64,000 nt of DNA from Curtobacterium flaccumfaciens (GTDB lineage Bacteria; Actinomycetota; Actinomycetes; Actinomycetales; Microbacteriaceae): NCBI RefSeq assembly GCF_004361695.1, contig NZ_SNVW01000002.1:310001-374000 (forward strand), read 5' to 3'. A program made the position numbers and the translations under genes. Below the pieces are notes generated by a model. The model saw nothing but the letters and a program-made list of their open reading frames with translations, was not told the origin of the DNA and did not search any database. Positions 8,381-17,283 of this stretch are shown in pieces (within the stretch, counting starts at the first letter, position 1; each line of letters opens with the position of its first letter).

Positions 8381-10431
8381 GCCACCTGTTCCGGAGTGAG
8401 GTCGACGGAGAGGCCCGTCATGGACGACCGGGCTTCGGCGATCGTACGCGGTCCGAACAGCGGGAAGGTCGGGAACGGCTGGTTGAGGACGTAGGCCAGG
8501 GCGATCGCCGTCGCCGGGACCCCGAACCGCTCACCGAGTTCACGCGCGCGACGGAGCCGCTCGAAGTTCTCGTCGCTGTAGTAGCAACGCACGAGCTCGG
8601 CGTCGCTGGTGTCCTCCGGCGTCGCACGACCGGTGAAGAACCCGCGCGCCTGCGACGACCACGGCAGCAGCGGGACCTGCCGCTCCTCGAGCCACGCCTT
8701 CGACGCGGCATCGGTGGCGTGCTCGCAGCCGGCCCACGGCACGTCGTACGCCTCGGCCAGGCCGAAGTGGTTGCTGAGCACCTCGAACTCGTGCTTGCCG
8801 TTCGCACGGGCGTAGGCGTTCGCCTCGTCGAAGCGGGCGGGCGTCCAGTTCGACCCGCCGTACACGCGGATGCGGCCGGCGCGGCGGTGCTCGTCGAGGA
8901 CGTCGACGAACTCCCCCACCGGGATGTCCGGGTTGTCGCGGTGCATCATGTAGATGTCCGCGTAGTCGGTGCCCTGGCGCTCGAGGCTCTCGAGCAGCTG
9001 CTTCGTGAGCGACTCCGGGTCGCAGAACGGGCTGTGCGCGCCCTTCGTGATGACGACCACGTCCTCGCGCACCCCGCGGTTCTGGATCCACTTGCCGAGG
9101 CGCCCCTCGAGCACGCCGCCGCCGTAGATGTAGCCCGTGTCGAAGACGTTGCCGCCCTGCTCGACGAACAGGTCGAAGATCGCGCTGGCGTGCGCGAGGT
9201 CGGGCTGGTTGTCGACGCCCATCACCAGGCGGGACAGCCGCTTGCCGACGCCCGGGATCTCGCCGTACTTCATCGGGTTGTCCGCGGCCGCGGGGGTGTG
9301 CGCCGCCACCCGGAGCGGGTGACCGCTGACCGTGGGGATGTCGGCGGTCTCCGCTTCGAACGGGAAGCGGAGACCGATGGCGGCACGCCACTTGTCGAGC
9401 GTGCGGGCGGTGGCGAGCGACTCGTCCAGCGTGTACTCGGGGACGTCGACCCGTCCGGCCGCGAGCGCCGCGGTGGTCGCGTCCGCCTCACGCGCGTAGG
9501 GGTGTTCGCCGGCGAAGGACAGCGTGCGCGGGTCCTCGTCGACGGTGCGGACCACGATCGTCGGGTCGTCGCCGAGCGTCCAGGGGTCGGAGAGCGTGAT
9601 CGTCCCGCGCGTGCCGTGCACCCGGACGGCGTTGTCGTCCTGCACCCGGACACCGGTCCGGACGTCGGCGGTGATGCCGTCGCGGTACGTGAGGTGTGCG
9701 ACGGTCCACTCGTCGACGCCGGTCGGCCCGAGGGTGCCGGTCGCGGTGAGCTCCGTCGGCTCGGCGACGGCCACGCCGGTCGCGGCCTGCACGATCGCGG
9801 CGGCCATCGTCACCGGGTAGCCACCGACGTCGAGGATGCCGCCGCCCGCGGTGTCGACGTCGAACAGCCGGCCGGACCGTTCACCGGCGCGGAAGGCGAA
9901 CGAGGCGTCGACGTGCGTGACGTCGCCGATCGCGCCGTCGCGGACGAGCTCGAGCAGTGCCGCGGTCTGCGGGTGGAAGCGGTACATGTACGCCTCGACG
10001 AGCGGCAGCCCGGCCTGGCGAGCGGCGTCGGCGAGCGCCATCGACGTGCCGTGGTTCGGCGACAGGGGCTTCTCGCAGAGCACGGCCTTGCCCGCCTCGA
10101 GCGCGGCGAGCACGAGGGCGGCGTGCCCGGTGTGCACCGTCGAGACGTACACGGCGTGCACCCGGGGATCCGCGAGCACCTGGTCGTAGGAGCCGGCCAC
10201 GACGCCCGCGAAGCCGTGCTCCGCGGCCTCGTCGGCGAACGCCTGCGCCCGCTCCGGCGAGGAGCTGCCGGCGGCCACGAGGGTCGCACCGACGCTGCTC
10301 GCGGACAGCTGGGAGAGGAAGCGGCGAGCGATCCCGCCGGGGCCGAGGACGGCCCAGCCAGGGACGTCCTGCTGCACGTCCGTGCTGCTGCTGGCGGTGG
10401 TCGCGGTCTGCGCTGACATGCGGGTACCCAT
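8359..10431 (-). CDS. Fusion: Gfo/Idh/MocA oxidoreductase + aldo/keto reductase
   Basis: A 690-residue two-domain oxidoreductase. Residues about 25-370 are Gfo/Idh/MocA-type: a Rossmann start WAVLGPGGIARRF, then the catalytic CEKPLS, then YMYRFHPQ, with DVGGYPV later. From about 385 (MKYGEIPGVGKRLSRLVMG) a complete aldo/keto reductase follows. Its tetrad is visible as Asp and Tyr in NVFDTGYIYGGG, Lys in VVITKGAH, and His in YMMHRDNPD. Both domains use NAD(P)H, so one polypeptide may run an oxidation and a reduction on a sugar. ATG 10431 is taken; ATG 10419 is possible. It heads a transcript with lacI and is divergent from an ABC sugar importer with mirrored operators, so its substrate is probably the imported sugar. 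Confidence 0.9.
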   Translation of the reverse strand: MGTRMSAQTATTASSSTDVQQDVPGWAVLGPGGIARRFLSQLSASSVGATLVAAGSSSPERAQAFADEAAEHGFAGVVAGSYDQVLADPRVHAVYVSTVHTGHAALVLAALEAGKAVLCEKPLSPNHGTSMALADAARQAGLPLVEAYMYRFHPQTAALLELVRDGAIGDVTHVDASFAFRAGERSGRLFDVDTAGGGILDVGGYPVTMAAAIVQAATGVAVAEPTELTATGTLGPTGVDEWTVAHLTYRDGITADVRTGVRVQDDNAVRVHGTRGTITLSDPWTLGDDPTIVVRTVDEDPRTLSFAGEHPYAREADATTAALAAGRVDVPEYTLDESLATARTLDKWRAAIGLRFPFEAETADIPTVSGHPLRVAAHTPAAADNPMKYGEIPGVGKRLSRLVMGVDNQPDLAHASAIFDLFVEQGGNVFDTGYIYGGGVLEGRLGKWIQNRGVREDVVVITKGAHSPFCDPESLTKQLLESLERQGTDYADIYMMHRDNPDIPVGEFVDVLDEHRRAGRIRVYGGSNWTPARFDEANAYARANGKHEFEVLSNHFGLAEAYDVPWAGCEHATDAASKAWLEERQVPLLPWSSQARGFFTGRATPEDTSDAELVRCYYSDENFERLRRARELGERFGVPATAIALAYVLNQPFPTFPLFGPRTIAEARSSMTGLSVDLTPEQVAWLDLRD

Positions 10432-10437
10432 TCTCGT

Positions 10438-10489
10438 CGTGAACCTTCACGGTCACGACGACCGTACTGCCGCGACGCCGAGCCTGCAA
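10438..10489 (-). promoter_or_regulatory. Promoter and LacI-type operator of the oxidoreductase-lacI transcript
   Basis: Minus-strand -35 TTGCAG (10484-10489) and -10 TACGGT (10461-10466) are 17 bases apart. Just after the predicted start is CGTGAACCTTCACG (10438-10451), a LacI-type dyad with CGTGA/TCACG arms and a four-base centre, where a repressor would block initiation. Confidence 0.65.
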
Positions 10490-10501
10490 CGGTGCAGGTG
10501 C

Positions 10502-10555
10502 TTGACACGGCGTGTCCGTGGGAGGAGGCTCTGCACCACTTCGTGAGCGTTCACG
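10502..10555 (+). promoter_or_regulatory. Promoter and LacI-type operator of the ABC sugar operon
   Basis: TTGACA (10502-10507) is a consensus -35; the -10 at 17 bases is the poor GAGGCT (10525-10530). The dyad CGTGAGCGTTCACG (10542-10555) follows the predicted start, mirroring the operator on the divergent promoter. Confidence 0.6.
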
Positions 10556-10603
10556 GTCGAACGCTCCAGGTATCCCGATCTCAACGACGAGAGCAGGTAC
10601 TCC

Positions 10604-11914
10604 GTGACAGCAGCACCAACGATCAGTCTCAGCCGGCGGGGGTTCCTCGCCGGTGCGGGTGCCATCGGCGCCCTCGCCTCCACGGCGCTCCTCGCCGGGT
10701 GTTCCACCGGCACCGCGATCTCGAAGGACCCGGACGAACTCGTCCTCTGGTACTGGAACCGATCACTCGACCCGAAGTTCCTGCGGCAGGCGGCCGGCGG
10801 CATCAGCGGCCACGGCACCAAGCGACTCCGGCCCGACCTCATCGGCGGAGCGTCCTACGACACCAAGTTCCGGACCGCGCTCGCCGGGAACGCCTTCATC
10901 CCCGACGTCCTCATGGTCAACTCGAACTGCTGGCTGTACTTCCCCGACGAGGACCTCTTCACCGACTTCGACGACCACGGCGGCGCGGCGAAGCGGGGTG
11001 AGTACTACGACTGGAAGAGCGCGCTCGGTCGGACGCCGAGCGGCCGGCAGTGCTTCTGGCCGGTCGACACCGGACCCACCGGCTTCTTCTACCGGCAGGA
11101 CGTGCTGGCGAAGGCCGGGCTGCCGACCGATCCGGACGAGGTCTCCGACGCGATCTCGACCTGGGACGGGTTCCGTTCCTTCGGCGCGAAGATCCGGAAG
11201 GGCGCGGACGCCGCCACCGTGATCACCGCCACGCAGCTCTTCAACCAGTACATCGCCGCGAGCCCGACGCGCTACTTCGACCGCGACGACCGACCGGTGT
11301 TCGAACGGGACGACAGCTCGATCCGGCAGGCGTGGGAGAACGCCGTCGCCTGTGTCCGGTCCGGGCTGACCGGCAACCTGCAGTCCGGCACCGACCAGAA
11401 CGCCGGGTGGGTGTCCGGCCGGGTCGCCGGGCAGATCGAGGGCGCCTGGTGGACGCAGGTCATCCACGACACCGCCCCCGACGCCGCCGGACAGTGGCGG
11501 ATCGCCCGGCAGCCGGATCGGCCCGGCAACAGCGGCGGCTCGTTCCTCGCGGTCCCGAAGACGTCGAAGGACCCCGCTGCCGCCGTCGCGTTCGCCCAGT
11601 GGATCACCTCGCCCGAGGTCCAGTCGCACACGTACAACGACATCCAGCTGTTCCCGTCGACCCCCGCGTCCTTCGCGAACGGGATCATGCGGAAGCCCGG
11701 CGACTACTTCGGCGACCAGGACCCCCTCGCGTTCTTCAACGCCTCGGCGATGGACGTCCCGGTGACGTACATCTCGAACTCCGAGCGCTTCATCGGCGCC
11801 TTCGCGACCGAGATCACCAACGTCGAGGCCGGCGGCAAGGACCCCGACCGGGCCTGGCAGGACGCCGTCGACCAGACCAACCGGGTCCTCGAGAAGCGCG
11901 GGGTCCGCGCATGA
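10604..11914 (+). CDS. ABC sugar transporter, extracellular solute-binding lipoprotein (family 1)
   Basis: A 436-residue substrate-binding protein. The N-terminus is a Tat signal (SRRGFLAGAGA) ending in a lipobox LLAGC, so the folded protein should be exported by Tat and lipid-anchored. The body has the family-1 pattern of sugar-binding proteins: YDTKFRTALAGNAFIPDVLMV, PVDTGPTGFFYRQDVLAKAGLP, and late WITSPEVQSHTYN. GTG 10604 follows GAGAGCAGG at normal spacing. It is first in a three-gene operon with two permeases, but no ATPase gene is present, so a shared MsiK-like ATPase elsewhere is likely. A promoter with a LacI-type dyad lies upstream. Confidence 0.95.
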   Translation: MTAAPTISLSRRGFLAGAGAIGALASTALLAGCSTGTAISKDPDELVLWYWNRSLDPKFLRQAAGGISGHGTKRLRPDLIGGASYDTKFRTALAGNAFIPDVLMVNSNCWLYFPDEDLFTDFDDHGGAAKRGEYYDWKSALGRTPSGRQCFWPVDTGPTGFFYRQDVLAKAGLPTDPDEVSDAISTWDGFRSFGAKIRKGADAATVITATQLFNQYIAASPTRYFDRDDRPVFERDDSSIRQAWENAVACVRSGLTGNLQSGTDQNAGWVSGRVAGQIEGAWWTQVIHDTAPDAAGQWRIARQPDRPGNSGGSFLAVPKTSKDPAAAVAFAQWITSPEVQSHTYNDIQLFPSTPASFANGIMRKPGDYFGDQDPLAFFNASAMDVPVTYISNSERFIGAFATEITNVEAGGKDPDRAWQDAVDQTNRVLEKRGVRA

Positions 11915-13047
11915 GCACCAAGCAGGCTCCCCCGACCACGAGCATCCCCGCAGTCGTCGGCACCCCCACCTCGTCCATCACCACGGCCGCCACCGGGAAG
12001 CGCTTCGGGCTCCGGCGGTTCTGGCCGCAGTACGTCGCGATCGCGCCGTTCTACGTGCTCTTCCTGGTGTTCGGGCTGTTCCCGATCGTGTTCTCGATCG
12101 TGCTGTCGTTCACCGACTGGGACGGGGTCGGGTCCCCCACGTTCGTCGGGCTCGCGCAGTACCAGTACCTCCTCGGCGACCCGCGGTTCTGGAACGCCGT
12201 CGGGAACACGTTCCTCATCTGGATCATGTCGACGATCCCGATGCTGTTCCTGGCGCTCGTCCTGGCGTTCCTGCTGCACGGCAACATCCGCGCGAAGGGG
12301 TTCTACCGCGTCGCGTTCTTCGTGCCGAACGTCACGAGCATGGTGGCGATGGCGATCGTGTTCGGCTCGGTGTTCTCCGACGGCTTCGGTCTGGTGAACG
12401 CTGCACTGCGGGCGGTCGGCGCGGATCCGGTCGGCTGGCTGTCGTCGTACTGGGGCATCAAGATCACGATCTCGGTGATGGTGATCTGGCGCTGGACCGG
12501 GTACAACGCGATCATCTACCTCGCGGGGCTGCAGTCGATCTCGACGGAGCTCTACGACGCCGCCAAGGTCGACGGCGCGAACGCGTGGCAGATCTTCTCG
12601 CGGATCACCGTGCCGCTCCTCCGCCCGGTCATCCTCTTCACCCTCATCACGTCGACGATCGGTGGGCTCGGGCTCTTCACGGAGCCGCAGATCCTGTTCA
12701 ACGGGCAAGCGGTGGGCGGCCCGGACGAGGCCGGCATGACGATCGTGCTCTACCAGTACGAGCAGGCGTTCAACCAGTTCGACTTCGGGTACGGGTCGGC
12801 GATCGCCTGGGTCCTGTTCATCTTCTCGGTGGTGTTCGCCATCATCAACTGGCGCCTGCTCAGTGAACGCGACGGCCTGAAGACACCACGACGCCTCCGG
12901 GTCCCGCGCGTCGTCCGCACCGACTCGACGGGCTCCGCCGGCTCGGACGGCTCAGCCGGCTCGGTCGGCTCGGACGGCTCGGACGGCTCGGACGGCTCAG
13001 CCGGCTCGGACTCGGCCCGCACCAGCGCGAAGGGGGTCGACGCATGA
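11911..13047 (+). CDS. ABC sugar transporter permease (MalF type)
   Basis: A 378-residue inner-membrane permease with six predicted helices and the EAA loop YDAAKVDGANAWQIFSRITVPLLRP that docks the ATPase. ATG overlaps the preceding stop as ATGA. The last 40 or so residues are a low-complexity Gly/Ser/Asp tail (repeats of GSDGSAGS) encoded by near-tandem 9-12 base repeats at about 12927-13010. This is unusual for the family and probably arose by repeat expansion. It pairs with the next gene to form the channel. Confidence 0.93.
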   Translation: MSTKQAPPTTSIPAVVGTPTSSITTAATGKRFGLRRFWPQYVAIAPFYVLFLVFGLFPIVFSIVLSFTDWDGVGSPTFVGLAQYQYLLGDPRFWNAVGNTFLIWIMSTIPMLFLALVLAFLLHGNIRAKGFYRVAFFVPNVTSMVAMAIVFGSVFSDGFGLVNAALRAVGADPVGWLSSYWGIKITISVMVIWRWTGYNAIIYLAGLQSISTELYDAAKVDGANAWQIFSRITVPLLRPVILFTLITSTIGGLGLFTEPQILFNGQAVGGPDEAGMTIVLYQYEQAFNQFDFGYGSAIAWVLFIFSVVFAIINWRLLSERDGLKTPRRLRVPRVVRTDSTGSAGSDGSAGSVGSDGSDGSDGSAGSDSARTSAKGVDA

Positions 13048-13958
13048 CCGCGACACCGACCACGACGACCACGAACACCGCCGCCGCCCTCGGACGGCCA
13101 GGGGCAGCGACCGACGACCGCGGCCACGGCTTCCGCCGGGGATGGCTCGGCACCGCCGTCACGCACCTCTGCCTCATCGTCGGGGTGCTCCTGTCGATCT
13201 TCCCCTTCTACTGGCTGCTCGTGATGTCGACCTCGACCAACGCGGAGATCTTCGGCTACCCGCCGTCGCTCTGGTTCGGGGACAACGCACTCGCCAACGT
13301 CGCCTCGGTGTTCAGCAACGTGGACATGCTGCGGGCGCTCCTCAACACCGTGCTCGTCGCCGGCAGCACGGCCGTCCTGGTCATGCTGTTCGACTCGCTC
13401 GCGGCGTTCGCGTTCGCGAAGTACGAGTTCCCGTTCAAGCGGTCGCTGTTCACCGTGATGCTCGCCACGTTCCTGGTCCCCGGCAGCCTGTCGCTCGTGC
13501 CGAGCTTCGTGCTCATGGCCCACCTCGGGTGGATCGGCGGGCTGCAGGCGCTCATCATCCCGGGAGCGGCGAACGCGTTCGGCATCTTCCTGCTCCGGCA
13601 GTTCGCGACCGGATCGATCCCGAACGAGGTGATCGACTCGGCACGGGTCGACGGCGCCGGGTTCTTCCGGACCTGGTGGTCGATCGCGGTGCCGATGCTC
13701 CGAGGCGGACTGGCGTTCCTCGGCATCTTCACCTTCATCACCGCCTGGAACGACTACGTCTGGCCGCTCATCGTGCTCATCGACCCGAAGGGACAGACGC
13801 TCCAGGTGGCCCTCGCCGGCCTGAGCTCGGTGAACGCCACCGACCTCGGCGCCGTGATGGCTGGCGCGGTGATCAGCGTCTTCCCGCTGATCGGCGTCTT
13901 CATCATCGGGTCGCGGCACTTCATCGCCAACATCGCCGCCGGTGCGCTGAAGGGATGA
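13044..13958 (+). CDS. ABC sugar transporter permease (MalG type)
   Basis: A 304-residue permease, partner of the preceding MalF-type subunit, overlapping it by ATGA. Six membrane helices are visible, starting at LCLIVGVLLSIFPFYWLLVMS, and the EAA loop reads VIDSARVDGAGFFRTWWSIAVPMLRG. The Thr/Ala-rich first 25 residues precede the usual start of homology. It is the last gene of the importer operon, followed by a GC-rich stem-loop. Confidence 0.93.
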   Translation: MTATPTTTTTNTAAALGRPGAATDDRGHGFRRGWLGTAVTHLCLIVGVLLSIFPFYWLLVMSTSTNAEIFGYPPSLWFGDNALANVASVFSNVDMLRALLNTVLVAGSTAVLVMLFDSLAAFAFAKYEFPFKRSLFTVMLATFLVPGSLSLVPSFVLMAHLGWIGGLQALIIPGAANAFGIFLLRQFATGSIPNEVIDSARVDGAGFFRTWWSIAVPMLRGGLAFLGIFTFITAWNDYVWPLIVLIDPKGQTLQVALAGLSSVNATDLGAVMAGAVISVFPLIGVFIIGSRHFIANIAAGALKG

Positions 13959-13965
13959 CCGTGGA

Positions 13966-14004
13966 CCGTGGGCGGCGGCGCGACGACCGCGTCGCCGCCC
14001 ACGG
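13966..14004 (+). terminator. Stem-loop after the sugar importer operon
   Basis: Arms CCGTGGGCGGCG (13966-13977) and CGCCGCCCACGG (13993-14004) pair perfectly over a 15-base loop, directly after the second permease. No U-tract. Likely intrinsic terminator of the operon. Confidence 0.65.
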
Positions 14005-14040
14005 CTCCGGAGCACGTCACGACTCCCTAGACTCGTGCCC

Positions 14041-14589
14041 ATGGCAAGCGCCCGCGATCGTGTCCTGGACAGCTTCGTCGCCATCGTGTGCGAGGAAGGA
14101 GAGCGTCCGGCGACCCTCGACGCCGTGGCAGCTCGTGCCGGGGTCTCGAAGGGCGGACTGCTCTACCACTTCGGGTCGAAGGCCGCCCTGGTCGAGGGGC
14201 TCTGCGAACGCCTGTCGGACCTCTCCGCGATCGACGTCGACCGGATGCGGGACGCCGAGGACGGCGCGGCGCGGTACTTCGTGCGGAACTGCCTGTTCGT
14301 GGGCAGCGAGCTCGACCTCGCGCTCCTCGCGGCGAGCCGCCTGCAGCAGGCCGGCTACGAAGAGGCCGGCCGGACCCTCGACGAGACCGAGAACGGCTGG
14401 CTCACCACGCTCGTCGACGCCCTCGGCGACGAGCCCACCGCCCAGGCCGTGAAGCTGCTCGGCGACGGGCTGTACCACCAGGCCTCCCTCGGCGCCGCGA
14501 GCGACGTCCGGCCGAACCGCAGCACGGTCGACATGGAGGCCCTGCTCGGCGTCGTCGACCGCCTCATCGCGACCAGGCCCGGCGCGTGA
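14041..14589 (+). CDS. TetR/AcrR-family transcriptional regulator
   Basis: A 182-residue repressor. The HTH occupies about residues 20-50 and has the variant ending GVSKGGLLYHFGSKAALVEGL, characteristic of a large actinobacterial TetR subgroup. The C-terminal half is the dimerising ligand domain. ATG 14041 is preferred over GTG 14035 because TAGACT (14028-14033) lies seven bases upstream with no ribosome site, the leaderless pattern seen repeatedly here. No obvious target is next to it: the sugar operon upstream ends with its own stem-loop and a tiny membrane-protein gene follows with its own -10. Confidence 0.85.
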   Translation: MASARDRVLDSFVAIVCEEGERPATLDAVAARAGVSKGGLLYHFGSKAALVEGLCERLSDLSAIDVDRMRDAEDGAARYFVRNCLFVGSELDLALLAASRLQQAGYEEAGRTLDETENGWLTTLVDALGDEPTAQAVKLLGDGLYHQASLGAASDVRPNRSTVDMEALLGVVDRLIATRPGA

Positions 14590-14656
14590 ACCGACACCGA
14601 CCCTGCTGGGGATAGACTGGGTCCGATCCACCCGCCTGACTTCCGGAGGTACCACC

Positions 14657-14827
14657 GTGGGCCGCGTCATCGCCGCTGTTTTCTCGATCCTGCTGCTGCT
14701 GGTGTCGATGTACCTGTTCGGCTTCGCGTTCCAGGTGGAGTCTGGTCAGGCCTTCATCTTCATGGGCGGTCTCCTGCTCATGTCGCTCTCCTTCTTCCTG
14801 CCGATCCACGTGTTCGGCAAGCGGTAA
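14657..14827 (+). CDS. Small two-helix membrane protein (56 aa)
   Basis: A 56-codon gene beginning at GTG 14657 with GGAGG six bases upstream. The product is almost entirely membrane: helix one AAVFSILLLLVSMYLFGFAF, a short polar turn (QVESGQ), helix two FIFMGGLLLMSLSFFLPI, and a basic end FGKR. A -10 TAGACT (14613-14618) fits a start near 14625. A strong stem-loop follows immediately. The perfect expression signals and clean topology argue for a real gene although it is short. Function unknown. Confidence 0.8.
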   Translation: MGRVIAAVFSILLLLVSMYLFGFAFQVESGQAFIFMGGLLLMSLSFFLPIHVFGKR

Positions 14828-14841
14828 CCACACCGCACGCC

Positions 14842-14877
14842 GAACGGCCCCGCACCTGCAGAGGTGCGGGGCCGTTC
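14842..14877 (+). terminator. Intrinsic-type terminator of the small membrane gene
   Basis: Sixteen-base perfect arms GAACGGCCCCGCACCT / AGGTGCGGGGCCGTTC around a GCAG loop, starting 15 bases after the stop; only TTC at its end, no long U-tract. Confidence 0.85.
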
Positions 14878-14929
14878 TGCGTCCCGCGGCTGGGCAGGGT
14901 TGGGCTCGGCCCCGCCGCCCGCCGGCTGC

Positions 14930-15090
14930 CGCCCCCGGCCCGCCGGCCCGCCGGCCCGCCGGCCCGCCGGCCCGCCGGCCACCGCCCGGCCGGCCACCCA
15001 CCGCCCGGCCGGCCGGCCCGCCGACCGCCGCACAACGAAAGTCACCCGGAACCGTGAGAAGACGCGGTTCCGGGTGACTTCGGTTGTGCG
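14930..15090. repeat. GC low-complexity block and long-arm hairpin
   Basis: The 398-base gap between the small membrane gene and ribH contains no gene. Bases about 14930-15025 are a simple repeat of GCCGGCCC/CCGGCCCG units. They are followed by an inverted repeat of 26-base arms at 15029-15054 and 15065-15090, beginning CGCACAAC and containing AGTCACCCGGAACCG, with two mismatches and a 10-base loop. The hairpin may terminate the ribEBH transcript coming from the right. The rest (15091-15225) is GC-rich with no feature I can name. Confidence 0.65.
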
Positions 15091-15225
15091 AACCGCGGGC
15101 TGACCCGAGCCGAGCCGGGCCGGGCCGCGAACGGCCGGCCGGTCCGAACCGCGAGCCGCGGGCGCGGCCGAGCCGCGGGCCGAGCCGAGCCCGGCACACG
15201 CGGCCCGGCGCACGCAGCAGGGCGG

Positions 15226-15705
15226 CTACGCCAGCACGCGCAACTTCCGCAGCGTGACCGCGGTGGCGACGGCGGCGTGCACGGCCTCGGCGCCCTTGTC
15301 CTCCTTCGACCCCGGCAGCCCGGCGCGGTCGAGCCCCTGCTGCTCGTCGTCCAGCGTCAGCACGCCGAACCCGACGGGCTTGCCGGTCTCGATCGCCACA
15401 CGGGTCAGGCCGCTCGTGGCCGCGTCCGAGACGTACTCGAAGTGCGGGGTGCCGCCGCGGATGATCACGCCGAGCGCGACCGCCGCGTCGAACCCTGCCT
15501 CGAGCGCGGTCTTCGCGACGACGGGCAGCTCGAAGCTCCCCGGGACCGGGATGACCTCGGCCGACGCACCGAGGCGTTCGACCTCGCGCTGCGCCCCGGC
15601 GAGGAGCCCACCGGCGATGGCCTCGTGCCACTGCCCGGCGACGATCGCCACCCGGATCCCGCTGCCGTCGACGTGGTCGCGGTCCGCCGCGCCTGCTCCG
15701 CTCAT
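15226..15705 (-). CDS. ribH: 6,7-dimethyl-8-ribityllumazine synthase
   Basis: A 159-residue lumazine synthase, which condenses 5-amino-6-ribitylamino-uracil with dihydroxybutanone phosphate, the penultimate riboflavin step. Family blocks are [30 protein letters not shown] (substrate loop), [18 protein letters not shown] (catalytic His region) and [17 protein letters not shown] 15705 is preceded by GGAAGGAAC and overlaps the ribB stop as ATGA, so it is translationally coupled as the last gene of ribE-ribB-ribH. Confidence 0.97.
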   Translation of the reverse strand: MSGAGAADRDHVDGSGIRVAIVAGQWHEAIAGGLLAGAQREVERLGASAEVIPVPGSFELPVVAKTALEAGFDAAVALGVIIRGGTPHFEYVSDAATSGLTRVAIETGKPVGFGVLTLDDEQQGLDRAGLPGSKEDKGAEAVHAAVATAVTLRKLRVLA

Positions 15706-16388
15706 CGTGTCGTTCCTTCCGTGGGCACGGCCTCGGCCGTCGCCCGGTCTGCCGCGTCGAGCCACTCGACGAGTGCGGCGATGGTGATGACGGGCACGCC
15801 GGCGCGTGCCCCGAGTGCGAGGAGTCCCGGCAGGCGCATCATGCCGCCGTCCTCGTCGACGATCTCGCAGATCGCCGCGGCGGGCCGGAGCCCGGCAGCG
15901 GTGACGAGGTCGATCGCGGCTTCGGTGTGGCCCGCGCGTTCGCGGACCCCGCCCGGTCGTGCACGCAGGGGCACGACGTGTCCGGGGCGGTGCAGGTCGT
16001 CGCGGACGGACGCCGGGTCGGCGAGGACCCGGAGCGTCCGGGACCGGTCGTGGGCGCTGATGCCGGTGGTCACCCCGACGGCGGCGTCGACGGTCACGGT
16101 GTAGGCGGTGCCGCGGACGTCCTCGTTGTGCTCCACCATCGGCGGGAGGTCGAGTGCGTCGGCGATCTCGACGCTCACCGGGGCGCAGATGAACCCGGAG
16201 GAGTGCGCCACCGTCCAGGCGATCCACTCGGGGCTCGCGAGTTCGGCGGCGAGGATGACGTCGCCCTCGTTCTCGCGGTGCTCGTCGTCCGCGACGATGA
16301 CCGGCCGGCCGGCGGCGATGGCGGCGACGGCCTCGTCGACGGTGGACAGTCCGACCCCGTCGGCCAGGGCGGGTGCTTCGGCGACCAT
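15702..16388 (-). CDS. ribB: 3,4-dihydroxy-2-butanone 4-phosphate synthase
   Basis: A 228-residue enzyme making dihydroxybutanone phosphate from ribulose 5-phosphate. The signature [16 protein letters not shown] (acidic Mg-binding loop) is near residue 35; [23 protein letters not shown] and [25 protein letters not shown] follow. It is the RibB domain only. The GTP cyclohydrolase II domain usually fused in actinobacteria (RibBA) is absent, and neither ribA nor ribD is nearby. ATG 16388 overlaps the ribE stop by one base; GTG 16391 is an alternative. Confidence 0.95.
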   Translation of the reverse strand: MVAEAPALADGVGLSTVDEAVAAIAAGRPVIVADDEHRENEGDVILAAELASPEWIAWTVAHSSGFICAPVSVEIADALDLPPMVEHNEDVRGTAYTVTVDAAVGVTTGISAHDRSRTLRVLADPASVRDDLHRPGHVVPLRARPGGVRERAGHTEAAIDLVTAAGLRPAAAICEIVDEDGGMMRLPGLLALGARAGVPVITIAALVEWLDAADRATAEAVPTEGTTR

Positions 16389-17059
16389 CACCGGGCCTCC
16401 AGACCGACAGGCGCAGCCGACCCGACCGGCGCAGCCGACTGCACCGCCGCGTCCAGCCGCAGCATCCGCCGGACGTGCCGCGCCAACACGTCGGTCTCGA
16501 CGTTCACGCGGTCCCCCGGCACCCGCGCGCCGAGGGTGGTCGCGGCGAGCGTCTCGGGGATGAGGCTGACCTCGAACCAGGCCGCGTCCGGAGGGGTGTC
16601 CTCGGCGGAGACGGCGCTGACCGTCAGGGAGACGCCGTCGAGCGCGATCGAGCCCTTGTCGACGACGAGCGGGCTGAGGTCGGGCACGAGCGAGAACCGC
16701 ACGCGGCGCCAGCCGTCACCGTCCGCCGTCTCGAGCACGGTCGCCGTGCCGTCCACGTGCCCCTGCACGATGTGTCCGCCGAGCCGGTCCCCGACCGAGG
16801 CAGCACGCTCGAGGTTGAGCCGGTCGCCGACGGCCAGGGTGCCGTGCGCGCTCATGTCGAGCGTCTGCTTCATGACGAAGGCGGTGAAGGTCTCGGGGGT
16901 CTGTTCGACCACGGTCAGGCAGACGCCGTTCGTGGCGATGGAGTCGCCGTGCTGCGCGTCGGCGACCACGAGCGGGCCGTGGACGGTGAGCGCGACGGAG
17001 TCGCCGTGCTGCTCGACGGCGGTGACGGTGCCGAGTTCCTCGATGATGCCGGTGAACAC
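16388..17059 (-). CDS. ribE: Riboflavin synthase, alpha subunit
   Basis: A 223-residue riboflavin synthase, dismutating two lumazines to riboflavin. It starts with the diagnostic FTGIIEELG and contains the two tandem lumazine-binding repeats, with NGVCLTVVE in the first and [10 protein letters not shown] in the second, plus [13 protein letters not shown] at the join. GTG 17059 follows GAGAGGA and lies about 100 bases after an FMN riboswitch; upstream in-frame ATGs fall inside the riboswitch and are rejected. The last residues (GLEAR) are encoded by a half copy of the dispersed CTGGAGGC palindrome. First gene of ribE-ribB-ribH. Confidence 0.97.
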   Translation of the reverse strand: MFTGIIEELGTVTAVEQHGDSVALTVHGPLVVADAQHGDSIATNGVCLTVVEQTPETFTAFVMKQTLDMSAHGTLAVGDRLNLERAASVGDRLGGHIVQGHVDGTATVLETADGDGWRRVRFSLVPDLSPLVVDKGSIALDGVSLTVSAVSAEDTPPDAAWFEVSLIPETLAATTLGARVPGDRVNVETDVLARHVRRMLRLDAAVQSAAPVGSAAPVGLEAR

Positions 17060-17156
17060 TGGTGTCCTCTCAACGGGACTCCGGGGCGTTCGACGATCGT
17101 CGGCATCGACGGACGGGTCGCGGCACCGCAGGGGTGGTCGCGTCCTGTCCGCCAGC

Positions 17157-17283
17157 GCGCCTCCCATCCGGACTCTCACCGTCGGTCCCGGAGTTTCACC
17201 GAGTCAACCTCTGCCGGGTTCGCACCCGTCATCAGTTCGTGGACTGTCACCACCGGTTCGGACTTGCACCGACCCCGGAGCGC
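17157..17283 (-). ncRNA. FMN riboswitch (RFN element)
   Basis: On the minus strand the leader shows the RFN conserved blocks in order: a GGTCGGTGCAAGTCCGAACC hairpin, GGTGGTGACAGTCCACGAAC, CTCGGTGAAACTCCGGGACC, and GACGGTGAGAGTCCGGATGG ending GGAGG. Outer bases GCGCTCC and GGAGGCGC can close P1. It should sense FMN and shut down ribE-ribB-ribH. A possible -10 TATCGT lies just upstream at 17297-17302. The stretch 17060-17156 after it would hold the expression platform; I did not fold it. Confidence 0.95.

Noticed and set aside
17060-17179. ATG 17179 as ribE start
   Set aside because: It lies within the FMN riboswitch; GTG 17059 with GAGAGGA matches the family N-terminus.
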